64,000 nt of DNA, taken from NCBI GenBank assembly GCA_027486795.1, contig JAIXOI010000004.1, positions 51,378 through 115,377 of the forward strand, read 5' to 3'. Below the pieces are notes generated by a model. The model saw only the letters and a program-made list of their open reading frames with translations. It was not told where the DNA came from and did no database searches. Of the stretch, positions 19,020-28,369 are shown piece by piece (position 1 is the stretch's first letter; each line of letters starts with the position of its first letter). The translations under genes and the position numbers were made by a program. This DNA comes from Sphingobacteriales bacterium (GTDB lineage: Bacteria > Bacteroidota > Bacteroidia > Chitinophagales > CAIOSU01).

Positions 19020-20252
19020 TTATTCCACCACTTTCCTACCCGAAAGCAGCGGCAACAGAATAAACGGAATAGCCAAGCTGCGGTAGCGCAATATGGCGCC
19101 TATGTTGGGTACTATTAGCCCTATGAGCACTAGCAGCATCAACCCAAAAAACAGCGCCGTGAGCAGTGGAGGCTTTTCAAGCAATGGCTTTCGGATGCTG
19201 AACAATCCTATAACAAACAACAACAAAAACCAGGTATGGTCAATGATGGCTAACCAATACAGGTGGCTGTTTTTAGATAGGTTGTAGGGCGCAACAAATT
19301 GGTTGTAGAGGCTGTAAGGTACATTCTTGGCCAATCCTATCAGGGTAGGTTCTATAGCTGGTAAGGGTATATTGCTATTGCCAGCCCTCAAAGCCGTAAA
19401 CTGTTCCTGCTTGCCCGCTATTTGTTGCAGAATAGTTTGCTTGTTTGATAGCGGCATATAGCTGCCAATAATAAGGGTGCAGGCTATAATACTCAAATAG
19501 ATATTCACTCGTCCATTGTCGAATACTGGGCTAAGTATTTGCGCCAAGAGTAACGGTAATAGCAACAGTACCAGAAAATCGCGGATAATGAAAGTGCCCG
19601 CTAAACCCAACAGCACATACAACATATACTTGGGCAACCAACCTATAAGGTAGATGCGCGACATGCCATACATGGCCAATGAAAGCGTAAACAATGCCAT
19701 GGCCTCTTTGTGTATGCCCGAGGTAAAGAACCAAACGGATGGAACACACAGGAGCGCCCCAAGTACCAACCAATTGTTGCTGATAAGTGGCTTGAATGCT
19801 TTGTAAAGTAACAGAATGCCGCAATAAGATAGGAAGGCAAAAAACACTGCATTGGCCCAGTTATTGCCCCAAGTAAACAGGTTTACAAGTGCATTGAACC
19901 TTACCACTGAGTATGCGCTGGTGTCGGTCCAATAGCCCATGGCGTTTATTTGCGGGGCTATCCATTCGGTTACCGCAGTATCGTTTGGGCCAAAGGTGAG
20001 GCGCAGGTATTTTAGCGGATCTTCGCCGAGGGTCTTGAATATTATTTTCCCGTCGCGCAAGTAATTGATGGTATCGCCGCCATTAAAAAAGCTGAAATGA
20101 ATTTCAACAAAGGCAATTGCTAAAATGCATTTAACAACTAATATGCCTACCCATACCCAAGCCGGAATGCCCTCGCCCCTAAACAACTTTACCCGCCAAA
20201 CCAATAAAGCTAGCAGTATGATGTAAAATAAGGGCAGGATAAAAATGGGCAT
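19020..20252 (-). CDS. Polytopic inner membrane protein of unknown function
   Basis: 410 aa with about ten hydrophobic helices, starting MPIFILPLFYIILLALLVWRVKLF. A long extracytoplasmic loop follows the second helix (about residues 55-120, FSFFNGGDTINYLRDGKIIF ... YWTDTSAYSVVRFNALVN). The segment PSVWFFTSGIHKEAMALFTLSLAMYG resembles loops in polysaccharide polymerase or GT-C glycosyltransferase-like membrane proteins, but I cannot name a family. It stands alone between the pump operon (convergent) and rpmE2. Confidence 0.65.
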   Translation of the reverse strand: MPIFILPLFYIILLALLVWRVKLFRGEGIPAWVWVGILVVKCILAIAFVEIHFSFFNGGDTINYLRDGKIIFKTLGEDPLKYLRLTFGPNDTAVTEWIAPQINAMGYWTDTSAYSVVRFNALVNLFTWGNNWANAVFFAFLSYCGILLLYKAFKPLISNNWLVLGALLCVPSVWFFTSGIHKEAMALFTLSLAMYGMSRIYLIGWLPKYMLYVLLGLAGTFIIRDFLVLLLLPLLLAQILSPVFDNGRVNIYLSIIACTLIIGSYMPLSNKQTILQQIAGKQEQFTALRAGNSNIPLPAIEPTLIGLAKNVPYSLYNQFVAPYNLSKNSHLYWLAIIDHTWFLLLFVIGLFSIRKPLLEKPPLLTALFFGLMLLVLIGLIVPNIGAILRYRSLAIPFILLPLLSGRKVVE

Positions 20253-20287
20253 CCTTTTGAGGAGGTTTTAGGGCACAATATACATTT

Positions 20288-20322
20288 GTCTTGCGTGTTA
20301 TGTCTTGTGTCTTGCGTCTAAA
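20288..20322. repeat. Intergenic repeat, GTCTTGTGTCTTG family
   Basis: A run of imperfect ~10-bp units (GTCTTGCGTGTTA, TGTCTTGTGTCTTGCGTCTA). Related stretches occur at 37529-37567 and 39340-39366, and an inverted form near 54664-54680. Confidence 0.6.
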
Positions 20323-20334
20323 ATTGGAAAGAAA

Positions 20335-20373
20335 CAAAAAAAGCCGCCCCGTTAGTATACGAGGCAGCTTTTG
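20335..20373 (-). terminator. Terminator of rpmE2
   Basis: Read on the minus strand: AAAAGCTGCCTCG, an 8-nt loop, CGGGGCGGCTTTTTTT. The stem contains two G-U pairs and ends in a run of seven T. It lies about 22 bp after the L31 stop codon. Confidence 0.75.
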
Positions 20374-20394
20374 GTAGGTATTGCAACAGCAGAA

Positions 20395-20643
20395 TTACTT
20401 CTTGCCGTATTTCTTTTGGAATTTTTCGATACGGCCAGCGGTGTCGATGAACATCATCTTGCCAGTGAAAAATGGGTGCGATTTGTCAGAAATCTCCAAA
20501 CGCACAACAGGGTAATCTTTACCGTCTTCCCATTTGGTAGTCTCGCGAGAGTTAATGGTAGAGCGGGTTAGGAATGAATAGCCTGCAGAAATATCTTCAA
20601 ACACCACAAAGCGGTATGATGATGGGTGGATGTCTTTTTTCAT
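20395..20643 (-). CDS. rpmE2: 50S ribosomal protein L31 type B
   Basis: 82 aa: [30 protein letters not shown], then [33 protein letters not shown]. This is the type B (zinc-independent) form: the CxxC pairs of zinc-binding L31 are absent and the insert between the β-strands is present. It is a component of the large ribosomal subunit near the subunit interface. It has its own promoter and terminator, as is common for Bacteroidota L31. Confidence 0.96.
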   Translation of the reverse strand: MKKDIHPSSYRFVVFEDISAGYSFLTRSTINSRETTKWEDGKDYPVVRLEISDKSHPFFTGKMMFIDTAGRIEKFQKKYGKK

Positions 20644-20665
20644 TACTCGATTCTTTTAAGGACTG

Positions 20666-20696
20666 CAAATATAGAGCCTTTTCGTTAAAATATCAA
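20666..20696 (-). promoter_or_regulatory. Promoter of rpmE2
   Basis: On the minus strand TTG (20694-20696), a 20-bp spacer and TATATTTG (20666-20673) match the Bacteroidota consensus. The -7 box ends 22 bp before the start codon. Confidence 0.7.
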
Positions 20697-20887
20697 TTGA
20701 TTATACACTTTTTTGTAGAAACGGGGTTGCCTGCCCAATCCACTTGTCGGGGTTGATAGTTAATTTATCTATTTATTAAGGCTTATTTGCTGTTTACTTG
20801 TCTTTTACGCTTAAATTAGCAGCAAGCGGCAACGTGATTTTGTTAGTTGCATTGGCCACTGTATTATTCTATAGCAATCCAAACATT

Positions 20888-22177
20888 ATGAAGTACGAAC
20901 GGATAAACCCTGAGTTGTTTAGCTACAACCGTGAGCGTTTTAAAGCACAAATGAAAAGCAACTCCTTGGTTGTGTTTCACTCTGCCGAGTTGATGCCTAT
21001 GAGCGCCGATGCTACTTTCCCTTTTCGCCAGAACCCCGATATTTTTTATTTAACGGGCATCGACCAAGAGGAAACCATGTTGATTTTGTTTCCGGATGCA
21101 CCTGTTGAGGCTTATAAGGAAATGCTGTTTATTCGTAAAACCAACGAAGTGATAGCAGTTTGGGAAGGGGAGAAGCTAACCGTTGAGCAGGCCAAAGAAA
21201 TTTCGGGCATTAAGAACATATACATGGCCGATGAGTTTGATACGCTGCTCAAGGTACTTATGAACCATGTTGAGACCGTGTACCTGAACCTGAACGAGCA
21301 CGACCGAAGCAGCAACGGGTTACCATATAAAGACTTACGTTTCGCAAACGAGTTACGCGAGCGCTTTCCGTTGCATAATTACAAGCGGGCGGCCCCTATT
21401 ATGGAGTCGCTTCGGGTTATCAAATCAGACATTGAGATTGCGCTATTGCAGCACTCTTGCAACATTACCGAGAAGGCTTTCCGCAGGGTATTGAAGTTTG
21501 TGAAGCCCGGTGTGAAAGAGTACGAAATTGAGGCGGAGATCATGCATGAGTTTTTGCGTAACGGGGCCACCGATTATGCTTATTACCCCATTATTGCTAG
21601 CGGAAAGGATAGTTGCATACTGCACTACGATAAAAACAACAAAGTTTGCCAAGATGGCGAAGTGTTGCTATTTGATTTTGGTTGCAAATATGCTGGCTAT
21701 GATAGCGACATGAGCCGCACGGTGCCTGTGAATGGCCGATTTACAAAGCGCCAAAAAGACGTTTACAATGCAGTGTTGCGCACTATGCGCCATGCTACAT
21801 CGTTGCTTAGGCCAGGAGTATTGATTGAGGAGTACCACAAAGAGGTTGGCAAATTTATTACTAGCGAGATGATAGCGCTAGGCCTATTTACCAAAGCCGA
21901 AGTTGATGCGCAAGACCCTAAAAAGCCATTGTATAAAAAGTACTTCATGCATGGCACCTCGCACTTTTTAGGACTTAACACCCACGATGTAGGCGATAGA
22001 TATAAAGCACTGAAAGCAGGTATGGTACTTACTTGCGAACCAGGTATTTACATCCCTGCGGAGCGCATTGGTATCCGTTTGGAGAATGATATTCTATTGA
22101 GCCACGAAAATCCGATTGACTTAATGGCCAATATACCGGTTGAAGCGGATGAGATTGAGGAATTGATGAACAGTTAG
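20888..22177 (+). CDS. Aminopeptidase P (Xaa-Pro aminopeptidase, M24B)
   Basis: 429 aa from the ATG at 20888 (MKYERINPELFSYNRERF, the usual Bacteroidota start); the frame extends upstream only through a TTG. N-terminal creatinase-like domain (about 1-165) and C-terminal pita-bread domain. The dinuclear metal ligands are all visible: LLFDFGCKYAGYDSDMSRTV (two Asp), HGTSHFLGLNTHDVG (His), CEPGIYIP (Glu) and GIRLENDILL (Glu). It removes N-terminal residues ahead of proline. No signal peptide with this start, so it is cytoplasmic. It stands as a single transcription unit. Confidence 0.93.
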   Translation: MKYERINPELFSYNRERFKAQMKSNSLVVFHSAELMPMSADATFPFRQNPDIFYLTGIDQEETMLILFPDAPVEAYKEMLFIRKTNEVIAVWEGEKLTVEQAKEISGIKNIYMADEFDTLLKVLMNHVETVYLNLNEHDRSSNGLPYKDLRFANELRERFPLHNYKRAAPIMESLRVIKSDIEIALLQHSCNITEKAFRRVLKFVKPGVKEYEIEAEIMHEFLRNGATDYAYYPIIASGKDSCILHYDKNNKVCQDGEVLLFDFGCKYAGYDSDMSRTVPVNGRFTKRQKDVYNAVLRTMRHATSLLRPGVLIEEYHKEVGKFITSEMIALGLFTKAEVDAQDPKKPLYKKYFMHGTSHFLGLNTHDVGDRYKALKAGMVLTCEPGIYIPAERIGIRLENDILLSHENPIDLMANIPVEADEIEELMNS

Positions 22178-22319
22178 TCCACCGTCAACGGCCTCTGGAC
22201 GAAAGTTTTGATAGTGGATTGGTTTTGAGATTTTAAACTTTGCGCAATATTAGTGTGAGGGATTGGTTTCCTGCGAGTCATCTTGATTTTCTTTATAAGG
22301 CCTTTGTAACCAATCAGCC

Positions 22320-22652
22320 CTAATGCACCCTCCCGCCCGCAGGTACTTCTTGCTGGGGCTGCAGTAGAATAATGTGGCCCTGTGCATCGGGCACACCCAG
22401 CAAAAGCACTTCTGACATAAACGGCCCTACTTGCCGCGGTGGGAAGTTGAATACCGCTATCACTAGCTTTCCCAACAAGGTTTCTGAGGTATAGTGCTGC
22501 GTTATTTGCGCCGAGGTGCGCTTGGTTCCCAGCTCTGGGCCAAAATCAATGGTGAGTTTATAGGCGGGTTTGCGCGCTTCGGGAAAAGGTTGGGCATCTA
22601 TTACCCTGCCCACGCGCATGTCTACTTTTAGGAAATCTTCTATGGTGGCCAT
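22320..22652 (-). CDS. csaA: CsaA-type tRNA-binding protein
   Basis: 110 aa from the ATG at 22650-22652; a longer frame would overlap the upstream gene. The whole protein is one OB-fold of the EMAP/Trbp111 type: FLKVDMRVGRVIDAQPFPEARKPAYKLTIDFG, KRTSAQITQHYT, LLGKLVIAVFNFPPRQVGPFMSEVLLLG. Members of this family bind tRNA and have been reported as export-related chaperones in Bacillus. It begins 10 bp after the IMPase-family stop, so the two are co-transcribed. Confidence 0.9.
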   Translation of the reverse strand: MATIEDFLKVDMRVGRVIDAQPFPEARKPAYKLTIDFGPELGTKRTSAQITQHYTSETLLGKLVIAVFNFPPRQVGPFMSEVLLLGVPDAQGHIILLQPQQEVPAGGRVH

Positions 22653-22662
22653 TACGTTGGGT

Positions 22663-23454
22663 TTAATGCTCCAAAAACCGCTTACCAACACAATCCAACA
22701 ACTCTTGGTGTATTTGTGGGCTGCTGGCTATTATCTGGCGGCCAAAGAGGTAGTTGTCGCCACCACCGAAATCGGAGACCATGCCGCCCGCCTCTTGAAT
22801 AATAATGATGCCACCAGCCACGTCCCAAGGGTTGAGGCCATGCTCAAAGAAGCCATCAAAACGGCCATTGGCCACGTATGCCAAATCTACGGCGGCACTG
22901 CCCATGCGGCGCAGCCCACGGCAACACTGCATGAGGTGTCGCAAGCTATCCATATAGGCGTTTATACCGCTAAAGTCGGTATACGGGAAGCCCGTGGCCA
23001 TTAATGCATTGGCCAGCGGTGCCCGTTTTGATATGTGTATGGCACGGTTGTTCATTTTAGCGCCGTCACCTTTCAGGGCACTGAACAGTTCTGCGCGGTT
23101 CACTTCATACACAAACCCCATAACCAATTGCTCGTTGTGCCTTAAGCCAACGCTCACGGAGTAGGCAGGTATATCGTGCAGGAAGTTGGTAGTGCCATCC
23201 AGCGGGTCAATAATCCACTCCCACTCGCGGCCGGTAATGTCGGTGGTGTCCTCCTCGGTAATGAGGCCCGCACCGGGTATCAGTTTCAGTAATCCTTCCA
23301 CAAGCATTTGTTCAGCTTGTTTGTCCACGTAACTAACGAGGCTATTGCGGTCTTTCTCTTCGATAACGATGTCGTTGCTATGCAAGGATTCTTGGCGTAT
23401 AAACTGTCCAGCTTTAAGCACCAGTTCGGCAGCTGAGGCGTATATTTTGTTCAT
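22663..23454 (-). CDS. Inositol monophosphatase family phosphatase
   Basis: 263 aa, the normal family length. Metal-binding motifs: GLITEEDT (Glu pair), WIIDPLDGTTNFLHDIPAYSVSV (DPLDGT) and the C-terminal LNPWDVAGGIIIIQEAGG. These are the three Mg2+-site elements of lithium-sensitive sugar-phosphate phosphatases. Substrate (inositol phosphate, another sugar phosphate or 3'-phosphoadenosine phosphates) cannot be decided by eye. First gene of a two-gene unit with csaA. Confidence 0.9.
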   Translation of the reverse strand: MNKIYASAAELVLKAGQFIRQESLHSNDIVIEEKDRNSLVSYVDKQAEQMLVEGLLKLIPGAGLITEEDTTDITGREWEWIIDPLDGTTNFLHDIPAYSVSVGLRHNEQLVMGFVYEVNRAELFSALKGDGAKMNNRAIHISKRAPLANALMATGFPYTDFSGINAYMDSLRHLMQCCRGLRRMGSAAVDLAYVANGRFDGFFEHGLNPWDVAGGIIIIQEAGGMVSDFGGGDNYLFGRQIIASSPQIHQELLDCVGKRFLEH

Positions 23455-23464
23455 TCTGGAAAAG

Positions 23465-23579
23465 ATTACAAATTCAAAATTGAAAATTTAAAATTGGGGG
23501 AGCGAGTTCAAAATTGAAAATTTAAAATTTGGAATGACTCCAAAAGCAATTTTAAATTTTAAATTTTGAATTAGTTTAA
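23465..23579. repeat. AT-rich palindromic intergenic repeat (AAAATTTAAAATT family)
   Basis: Two direct copies of CAAAATTGAAAATTTAAAATT, at about 23472 and 23510, face an inverted copy AATTTTAAATTTTAAATTTTG (about 23550-23571), so the whole stretch can fold into a long hairpin. It fills the gap between the PPK2 and IMPase genes. A relative lies at 31284-31370. Confidence 0.65.
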
Positions 23580-24308
23580 TCAAGCCGGGTACTTCAATCC
23601 CAATCCTTTTAAGTGGTCGCGGATGATGATGGCTACTTGCTCGTTTCGGTACCAGCGCTTATCGGCAGGTATAATGTGCCAAGGTTTGTCTTGGCAACCG
23701 TTAATAATCTGTTCATACGTTTGGCGGTAATGTTTCCATTTGGCATCGCTTATTTCGTCGGCATGGTTGTATTTCCATTTTTTATCGGGCAAGGTTTTCC
23801 GTTCGGCAATGCGCTCGGCCTGCTCTTCGCGAGAGATTTGAAGAAAAAATTTGAGCACATGTATGTTGTTCAGGTCTAAATTTTCTTCAACGGCGTTTAT
23901 CAGCGTATATCGCTGGGCAATAACCGCTTTGCTATGGGTGGCCTCAACGGTGGGTACTAGAATATCTTCGTAATACGACCGATTGAATACCTGTATCATT
24001 CTTTTGGCCGGAAAATGCGGATAAATGCGCCAAAGGAAATCTTGCTGTAGCTCTAGTTCGGTGGGTTTTTTAAATGATTTAACCTGCACGCCCATCGGGT
24101 TCATGGCAGTCATTACGTGGCGGCAAACGCCATCCTTGCCCGAGGCATCCATGCCTTGCAAAATAATGAGCAGCCCAAACCGTCCATCGGCATAAAACAC
24201 GTTCTGTAGCTCAAACAACTCTTCACGCAGTTCTTTCAGATGCTCTTTGCTGGCATGCTTGTGCGCCCCATCAGGCGGGAGGCTCGATATGTTGCTAAGG
24301 TCAATCAT
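23580..24308 (-). CDS. PPK2 family polyphosphate kinase/phosphotransferase
   Basis: 242 aa. Walker A LLIILQGMDASGKDG, then VKSFKKPTELELQQDFLWRIYPHFPAKRMIQVFNRSYYEDIL and the lid-like LQISREEQAERIAERKTLPDKKWKYNHAD; these are the conserved blocks of PPK2 enzymes, which move phosphate between polyphosphate and nucleotides. It is a one-domain protein, slightly short for the family. The class (nucleoside mono- versus diphosphate acceptor) cannot be settled by eye. It ends next to an AT-rich palindromic repeat and starts next to another repeat family. Confidence 0.9.
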   Translation of the reverse strand: MIDLSNISSLPPDGAHKHASKEHLKELREELFELQNVFYADGRFGLLIILQGMDASGKDGVCRHVMTAMNPMGVQVKSFKKPTELELQQDFLWRIYPHFPAKRMIQVFNRSYYEDILVPTVEATHSKAVIAQRYTLINAVEENLDLNNIHVLKFFLQISREEQAERIAERKTLPDKKWKYNHADEISDAKWKHYRQTYEQIINGCQDKPWHIIPADKRWYRNEQVAIIIRDHLKGLGLKYPA

Positions 24309-24482
24309 TCCATTTACGATTTACGAAGTATGATTTACAATTGCTTGATGCACGAAGTACAATTACTTGAAGGACGATGCACAATGTACGAGGTACCATT
24401 TAAAGGTAGCAATTGTATTGCTGATTTGCATTGGCCACCAATTGTCATTAAGGTATCTTGATACTCAATACTCAAATCTTGC
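24309..24482. repeat. Intergenic repeats: TACGAAGTACGA family and TATCAAG family
   Basis: 24309-24400 is built from variants of ACGATTTACGAAGTA, ACGAAGTACAATTACTTGA and ACAATGTACGAGGTACC. 24448-24480 holds an inverted form of the TATCAAGTATTGAGTATC family seen at 42898-42926 and 62459-62490. I see no gene here. Confidence 0.55.
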
Positions 24483-24523
24483 TACTAAAAGTCCTATATT
24501 AGATGTTATAACACGCACTCGCT

Positions 24524-24916
24524 ATGAACCAGATCCTGCCCCTATTTTCACGATTGCTCCTAGTGCCGCTCTTTGTATTCTCGGCCATCAAAAAGCTTGA
24601 TAACCCAACCGGAACGGTAGAAACCATGCGCTCGGCGGGTATCAATTTCCAAACCGAGCTGTTTATGTATGGCTCAATTGCCTTTTTGCTTATCGGCAGT
24701 TTATTGTTGCTATTGGGCTACAAAACCCGCGTAGGTGCCTTCATGCTACTGTTGTTTATTGTGCCCACCACCTTGCTCTTTCATTGGGATTTTACGGATA
24801 TTACCCAAACCATAGCCCTTTACAAAAATGCGGCTATTGCGGCTGCATTGCTGCTGCTTATGGCCCACGGCCCCGGTGGCGTGAGTATAGATGCCAAACT
24901 AAACAAAGGCCACTGA
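24524..24916 (+). CDS. DoxX family membrane protein
   Basis: 130 aa, four hydrophobic helices: LFSRLLLVPLFVFSAIKKLDNP, LFMYGSIAFLLIGSLLLLLGY, VGAFMLLLFIVPTTLLFHWDF and KNAAIAAALLLLMAHGPGGVSID. The start and the closing GPG.SID are typical of DoxX/SURF4-like proteins. The exact role is not established. It is followed after one base by an SDR gene, so the two are co-translated. Confidence 0.85.
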   Translation: MNQILPLFSRLLLVPLFVFSAIKKLDNPTGTVETMRSAGINFQTELFMYGSIAFLLIGSLLLLLGYKTRVGAFMLLLFIVPTTLLFHWDFTDITQTIALYKNAAIAAALLLLMAHGPGGVSIDAKLNKGH

Positions 24917-24917
24917 T

Positions 24918-25712
24918 ATGGGCAGCTATAACAACCAAACCGTTTGGATAACGGGTGCCTCATCGGGCATTGGCGAAGCACTGGCCTACGAGTTTGCGAA
25001 GCAGGGTGCCAACCTTATTATCTCCGCGCGCCGGGCCGATGAACTGCAACGGGTACAAGCGCATTGCCCCGACCCAAGCAAAGTACAAATACTTACCCTC
25101 GATTTAGCCGCTCACGATACCTTTGCGGCTAAAACCGCCGAGGCATTGGCCTTTTTTGGGCAAATAGATGTTATGGTGCACAATGCGGGCATAAGCCAAC
25201 GCTCGTTGGCCAAAGACACCAGCCTTGAGGTGGACCGCAAACTGATGGACGTGAACTACCTGGGCACCGTGGGCCTTACCAAGGCCTTATTGCCCCACTT
25301 TTTACAACGAAAGGCTGGCCAATTGGTCGTTATAACTAGTTTGGTAGGCATTATTGGCTCGCCGCTGCGCTCGGGCTATGCCGCCAGCAAACACGCGCTG
25401 CATGGCTTTTTTGATAGCCTTAGGGCCGAACTCACCAACTACAACGTTGGGGTTACCCTTATTTGCCCGGGCTATATAGCCACCAACGTATCGGTAAATG
25501 CCCTTACTGGCGATGGCACCAAGCAGAACAGTATGGATACCAAAACCGCTGCAGGCCTGCAACCCGACGAAGCTGCCCGGCAAATGGTGCGGGCCATCAA
25601 CAACAGAAAACTGGAAGTATATATCGGCAAAGGCGAAACCTGGGCCATTTACCTCAAACGCTACTTGCCCAACCTCTTTGCCAAGGTATTGGCTAAGGCT
25701 AAGGTTACTTGA
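24918..25712 (+). CDS. Short-chain dehydrogenase/reductase
   Basis: 264 aa. NAD(P) binding TGASSGIGEALAYEFAKQGANLIISARR (basic residues after β2 suggest NADP), NAG motif HNAGISQRS, and the catalytic triad Ser (VVITSLVGIIGSP) with YAASK. The C-terminal membrane-near segment (WAIYLKRYLPNLFAKVLAK) resembles the DHRS7/DltE-like subgroup. Substrate unknown. Coupled to the DoxX gene. Confidence 0.88.
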   Translation: MGSYNNQTVWITGASSGIGEALAYEFAKQGANLIISARRADELQRVQAHCPDPSKVQILTLDLAAHDTFAAKTAEALAFFGQIDVMVHNAGISQRSLAKDTSLEVDRKLMDVNYLGTVGLTKALLPHFLQRKAGQLVVITSLVGIIGSPLRSGYAASKHALHGFFDSLRAELTNYNVGVTLICPGYIATNVSVNALTGDGTKQNSMDTKTAAGLQPDEAARQMVRAINNRKLEVYIGKGETWAIYLKRYLPNLFAKVLAKAKVT

Positions 25713-25796
25713 GGGGTCTTATGCTGCTCTATTGCACTCACAAAACCTGGGTTTTGCTACCAATCTTTTTATTCACCAAGATATTCCCTATCTCGC

Positions 25797-25840
25797 GCAA
25801 GTATCCACTTGTGCCTAGCCATGTGCAAGTATTTACTTGC
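25797..25840. repeat. Palindrome GCAAGTATTTACTTGC and a relative
   Basis: A 7-bp inverted repeat with a 2-nt centre at 25825-25840, with an imperfect copy (GCAAGTATCCACTTGT) at 25797-25812. The same 16-mer recurs exactly at 47923-47938. Confidence 0.6.
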
Positions 25841-25939
25841 GTAATGCTAAACTTAAAAACGTCCTTATCCCACCCCCACTACCCCCATTTCCCCAAAACA
25901 ACTTAACTTTAGCGGTAGCAACCACGCAACCTCGCCGCT

Positions 25940-28366
25940 ATGAAGTTTATTAAGTTTTTGGTGCCTACCTTTTTGGCCTTGGTGTTGGCCTTTGCCCTCA
26001 ATGGCGAGTTGACCATTGGCGATAAAAATCTGCCACCCATGGGGCCGCTGCTGAGCCCGTTTACGGGTTTCTGGCAAAATGCCGAATCGAAGGAAATAAC
26101 TTGGAACCCCGATGTGAAACTAGATGGGTTAGCGGGCAGCGTAACCGTGCAATATGATGCGCGCCGCGTTCCCCACGTGTTTGCCCAAAACGACGAGGAC
26201 CTATACTACATGCAGGGCTACCTCACGGCCCAAGACCGCCTCTGGGAAATGGATTTCATCACCCGGTATGCCAGTGGCCGCATCAGTGAGCTGGTGGGCG
26301 AGCGCGGCCTAAAGCTGGACCGCACCAACCGCCGCATGGGCATAGCCTATGCCGCCGAGCAAGCCGCGGCCCACATAAACGATAACCCCACCAGTAAAAT
26401 GGTGCTGGAGCGCTACACGGCGGGCGTAAATGCCTATATAGCCAGCCTGAGCGATGGCTCGTTGCCGTTGGAGTATAAGATAATGAACTACAAGCCTGAG
26501 CTGTGGTCGGCATACAAAACCACGCTCCTATTGAAATATATGGCCAATAACCTTTCGGGCTGGGACAAAGACTTTGAATATACCAATGCCTACAACCTGT
26601 TTGGCAAAGAAATAACCGACCTGCTATACCCCGACCGCCCAGCTGGCATCGACCCGATTATACCCGTGGGCACACCTTACAACTTCCCGGTTGAGGCGCT
26701 GGATACCCCGAAATATACCATCGCCAAGGGCGTGTTCATCAGCTCCGAATTTGATGGCCCCATAAGGGAGAATTTGGGCAGCAACAACTGGGCCGTGAGT
26801 GGTAGCCGCACCAATACGGGTTTCCCGCTATTGGCCAGCGACCCGCACTTGGGCCTTAACCTACCATCTATTTGGTACGAAATGCAGCTTACCTCGCCTA
26901 GCGTAAACGTATATGGCGCCACGTTGCCGGGTTCGCCGTGCGTTATTATCGGCTTTAATGCCGATGCCGCTTGGGGCGTAACCAATGCCGGCATGGATGT
27001 GCGCGATTGGTACACCATAAAACTATTGTCCAACGACAAGTACCTGCACGATGGCGCCGAGAAACCGATTGAGTATCGCTACGATACCATCCGTGTAAAG
27101 GGTGCTGCTGATTTTATTGATACCATTAGGTTTACGCACTTCGGCCCCGTGGTATACGACGAGCGCTTCGACCAAAACGGCAACACCACGCCACTGGCCC
27201 TGCGCTGGACGGCCCACGATGCCTCGGATGAGTTGATGACGTTTTACGGCCTCAACCGTGCCAAAACCCACGACGACTATTTAAAGGCCTTGAACTACTA
27301 CTATTGCCCGGGGCAAAACTTTGTATTTGCCAGCCACGCTGGCGATATTGCCATCAGGCAACAGGGCCATTTCCCGAAAAAGTGGCCAGAGCAAGGTCGG
27401 TTTATCATGGACGGCAGCACATCGGATTTTGAGTGGCAGGGCTTTATCCCTTTCGACCAAAACCCGCAAGTGAAAAACCCACCACGTGGCTGGGTGAGCT
27501 CTGCCAACCAACACCCCGCCGACAGCACCTACCCGTACTACTTCTGTGGCTATTATGAGTACGACCGCAGCCGCCGTATTAATGAGCTGTTAGGCGAAGA
27601 CCGCAAGTACACGGTGGAGGATATGAAGCAATTCCAGAACGACAACTATGCCTATTATGCCAAAGATTTGGTGCCGTTTTTAATGGAAAACGTGAACGAC
27701 CTAAACCTTAACCCTGGCCAAAAAGAAGTTTGGGAACTACTGAAAAACTGGGACTACAACTACACCGCTGATAGCAGGGCTGCAACGGCTTTTGAGATGA
27801 TATATGATACATTAATGGTGCTGGTTTGGGACGAATTGCAACCTTATGACGAAAAGGGCTTGGATGCACCAACCGGATACGTAACCATACAAGTAATGAA
27901 GGCGCACCCAGAGCATGCACTAATGGATTATAAGGACACCCGCCCGATTGAAGATGCCGCCGACATGCTGAACATGGCCTTTTTGGCCGGTGCCGAAAAG
28001 TATCAAGACTGGAAAGCCAACAATGGCAAAGAACCGGAGTGGTGGCAGTATAAAAATACTACCGTGGCGCACTTGGTACCGTTCTTCAAGGCATTTAGCA
28101 GGCCAATGATACACATGGGTGGCAATAGGCACATACTAAACGCCACCGATGGCACGCACGGTGCTTCGTGGCGCATGGTGGTAAGCTTAGAAGATGAAGT
28201 GAAAGCGTGGGGCGTATATCCAGGCGGTGCCAGCGGCAACCCGGGTAGCTATTATTACGATGCCTATGTAGATACTTGGGCCGCAGGCGAATACTACGGG
28301 TTGCTGTTTTTGAAAGCCCCAGTGCAAAACGAGACCATTCAGTTTACCCAAACCTTTAGCAAGTAA
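25940..28366 (+). CDS. Penicillin acylase family Ntn-hydrolase
   Basis: 808 aa, a typical precursor length. N-terminal signal or anchor (MKFIKFLVPTFLALVLAFALNG), α-chain with VQYDARRVPHVFAQNDEDLYYMQGYLTAQDRLWEMD, then the self-processing site and new N-terminal Ser in LGSNNWAVSGSRT, followed by the β-chain (LLASDPHLGLNLPSIWYEMQL; HGASWRMVVSLED; GGASGNPGSYYYDAYVDTWA). By family knowledge it is cut autocatalytically before that Ser and hydrolyses amide bonds of acylated amines; the natural substrate may be an acyl-homoserine lactone, lipopeptide or other amide. It overlaps nothing; a small membrane protein gene follows after 3 bp. Confidence 0.92.
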   Translation: MKFIKFLVPTFLALVLAFALNGELTIGDKNLPPMGPLLSPFTGFWQNAESKEITWNPDVKLDGLAGSVTVQYDARRVPHVFAQNDEDLYYMQGYLTAQDRLWEMDFITRYASGRISELVGERGLKLDRTNRRMGIAYAAEQAAAHINDNPTSKMVLERYTAGVNAYIASLSDGSLPLEYKIMNYKPELWSAYKTTLLLKYMANNLSGWDKDFEYTNAYNLFGKEITDLLYPDRPAGIDPIIPVGTPYNFPVEALDTPKYTIAKGVFISSEFDGPIRENLGSNNWAVSGSRTNTGFPLLASDPHLGLNLPSIWYEMQLTSPSVNVYGATLPGSPCVIIGFNADAAWGVTNAGMDVRDWYTIKLLSNDKYLHDGAEKPIEYRYDTIRVKGAADFIDTIRFTHFGPVVYDERFDQNGNTTPLALRWTAHDASDELMTFYGLNRAKTHDDYLKALNYYYCPGQNFVFASHAGDIAIRQQGHFPKKWPEQGRFIMDGSTSDFEWQGFIPFDQNPQVKNPPRGWVSSANQHPADSTYPYYFCGYYEYDRSRRINELLGEDRKYTVEDMKQFQNDNYAYYAKDLVPFLMENVNDLNLNPGQKEVWELLKNWDYNYTADSRAATAFEMIYDTLMVLVWDELQPYDEKGLDAPTGYVTIQVMKAHPEHALMDYKDTRPIEDAADMLNMAFLAGAEKYQDWKANNGKEPEWWQYKNTTVAHLVPFFKAFSRPMIHMGGNRHILNATDGTHGASWRMVVSLEDEVKAWGVYPGGASGNPGSYYYDAYVDTWAAGEYYGLLFLKAPVQNETIQFTQTFSK

Positions 28367-28369
28367 GCC

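Noticed and set aside
25709..25906. 65-aa plus-strand frame after the SDR gene
   Set aside because: It lies over the palindromic repeats, is Pro/His-rich without a known pattern, and has no supporting start signals.
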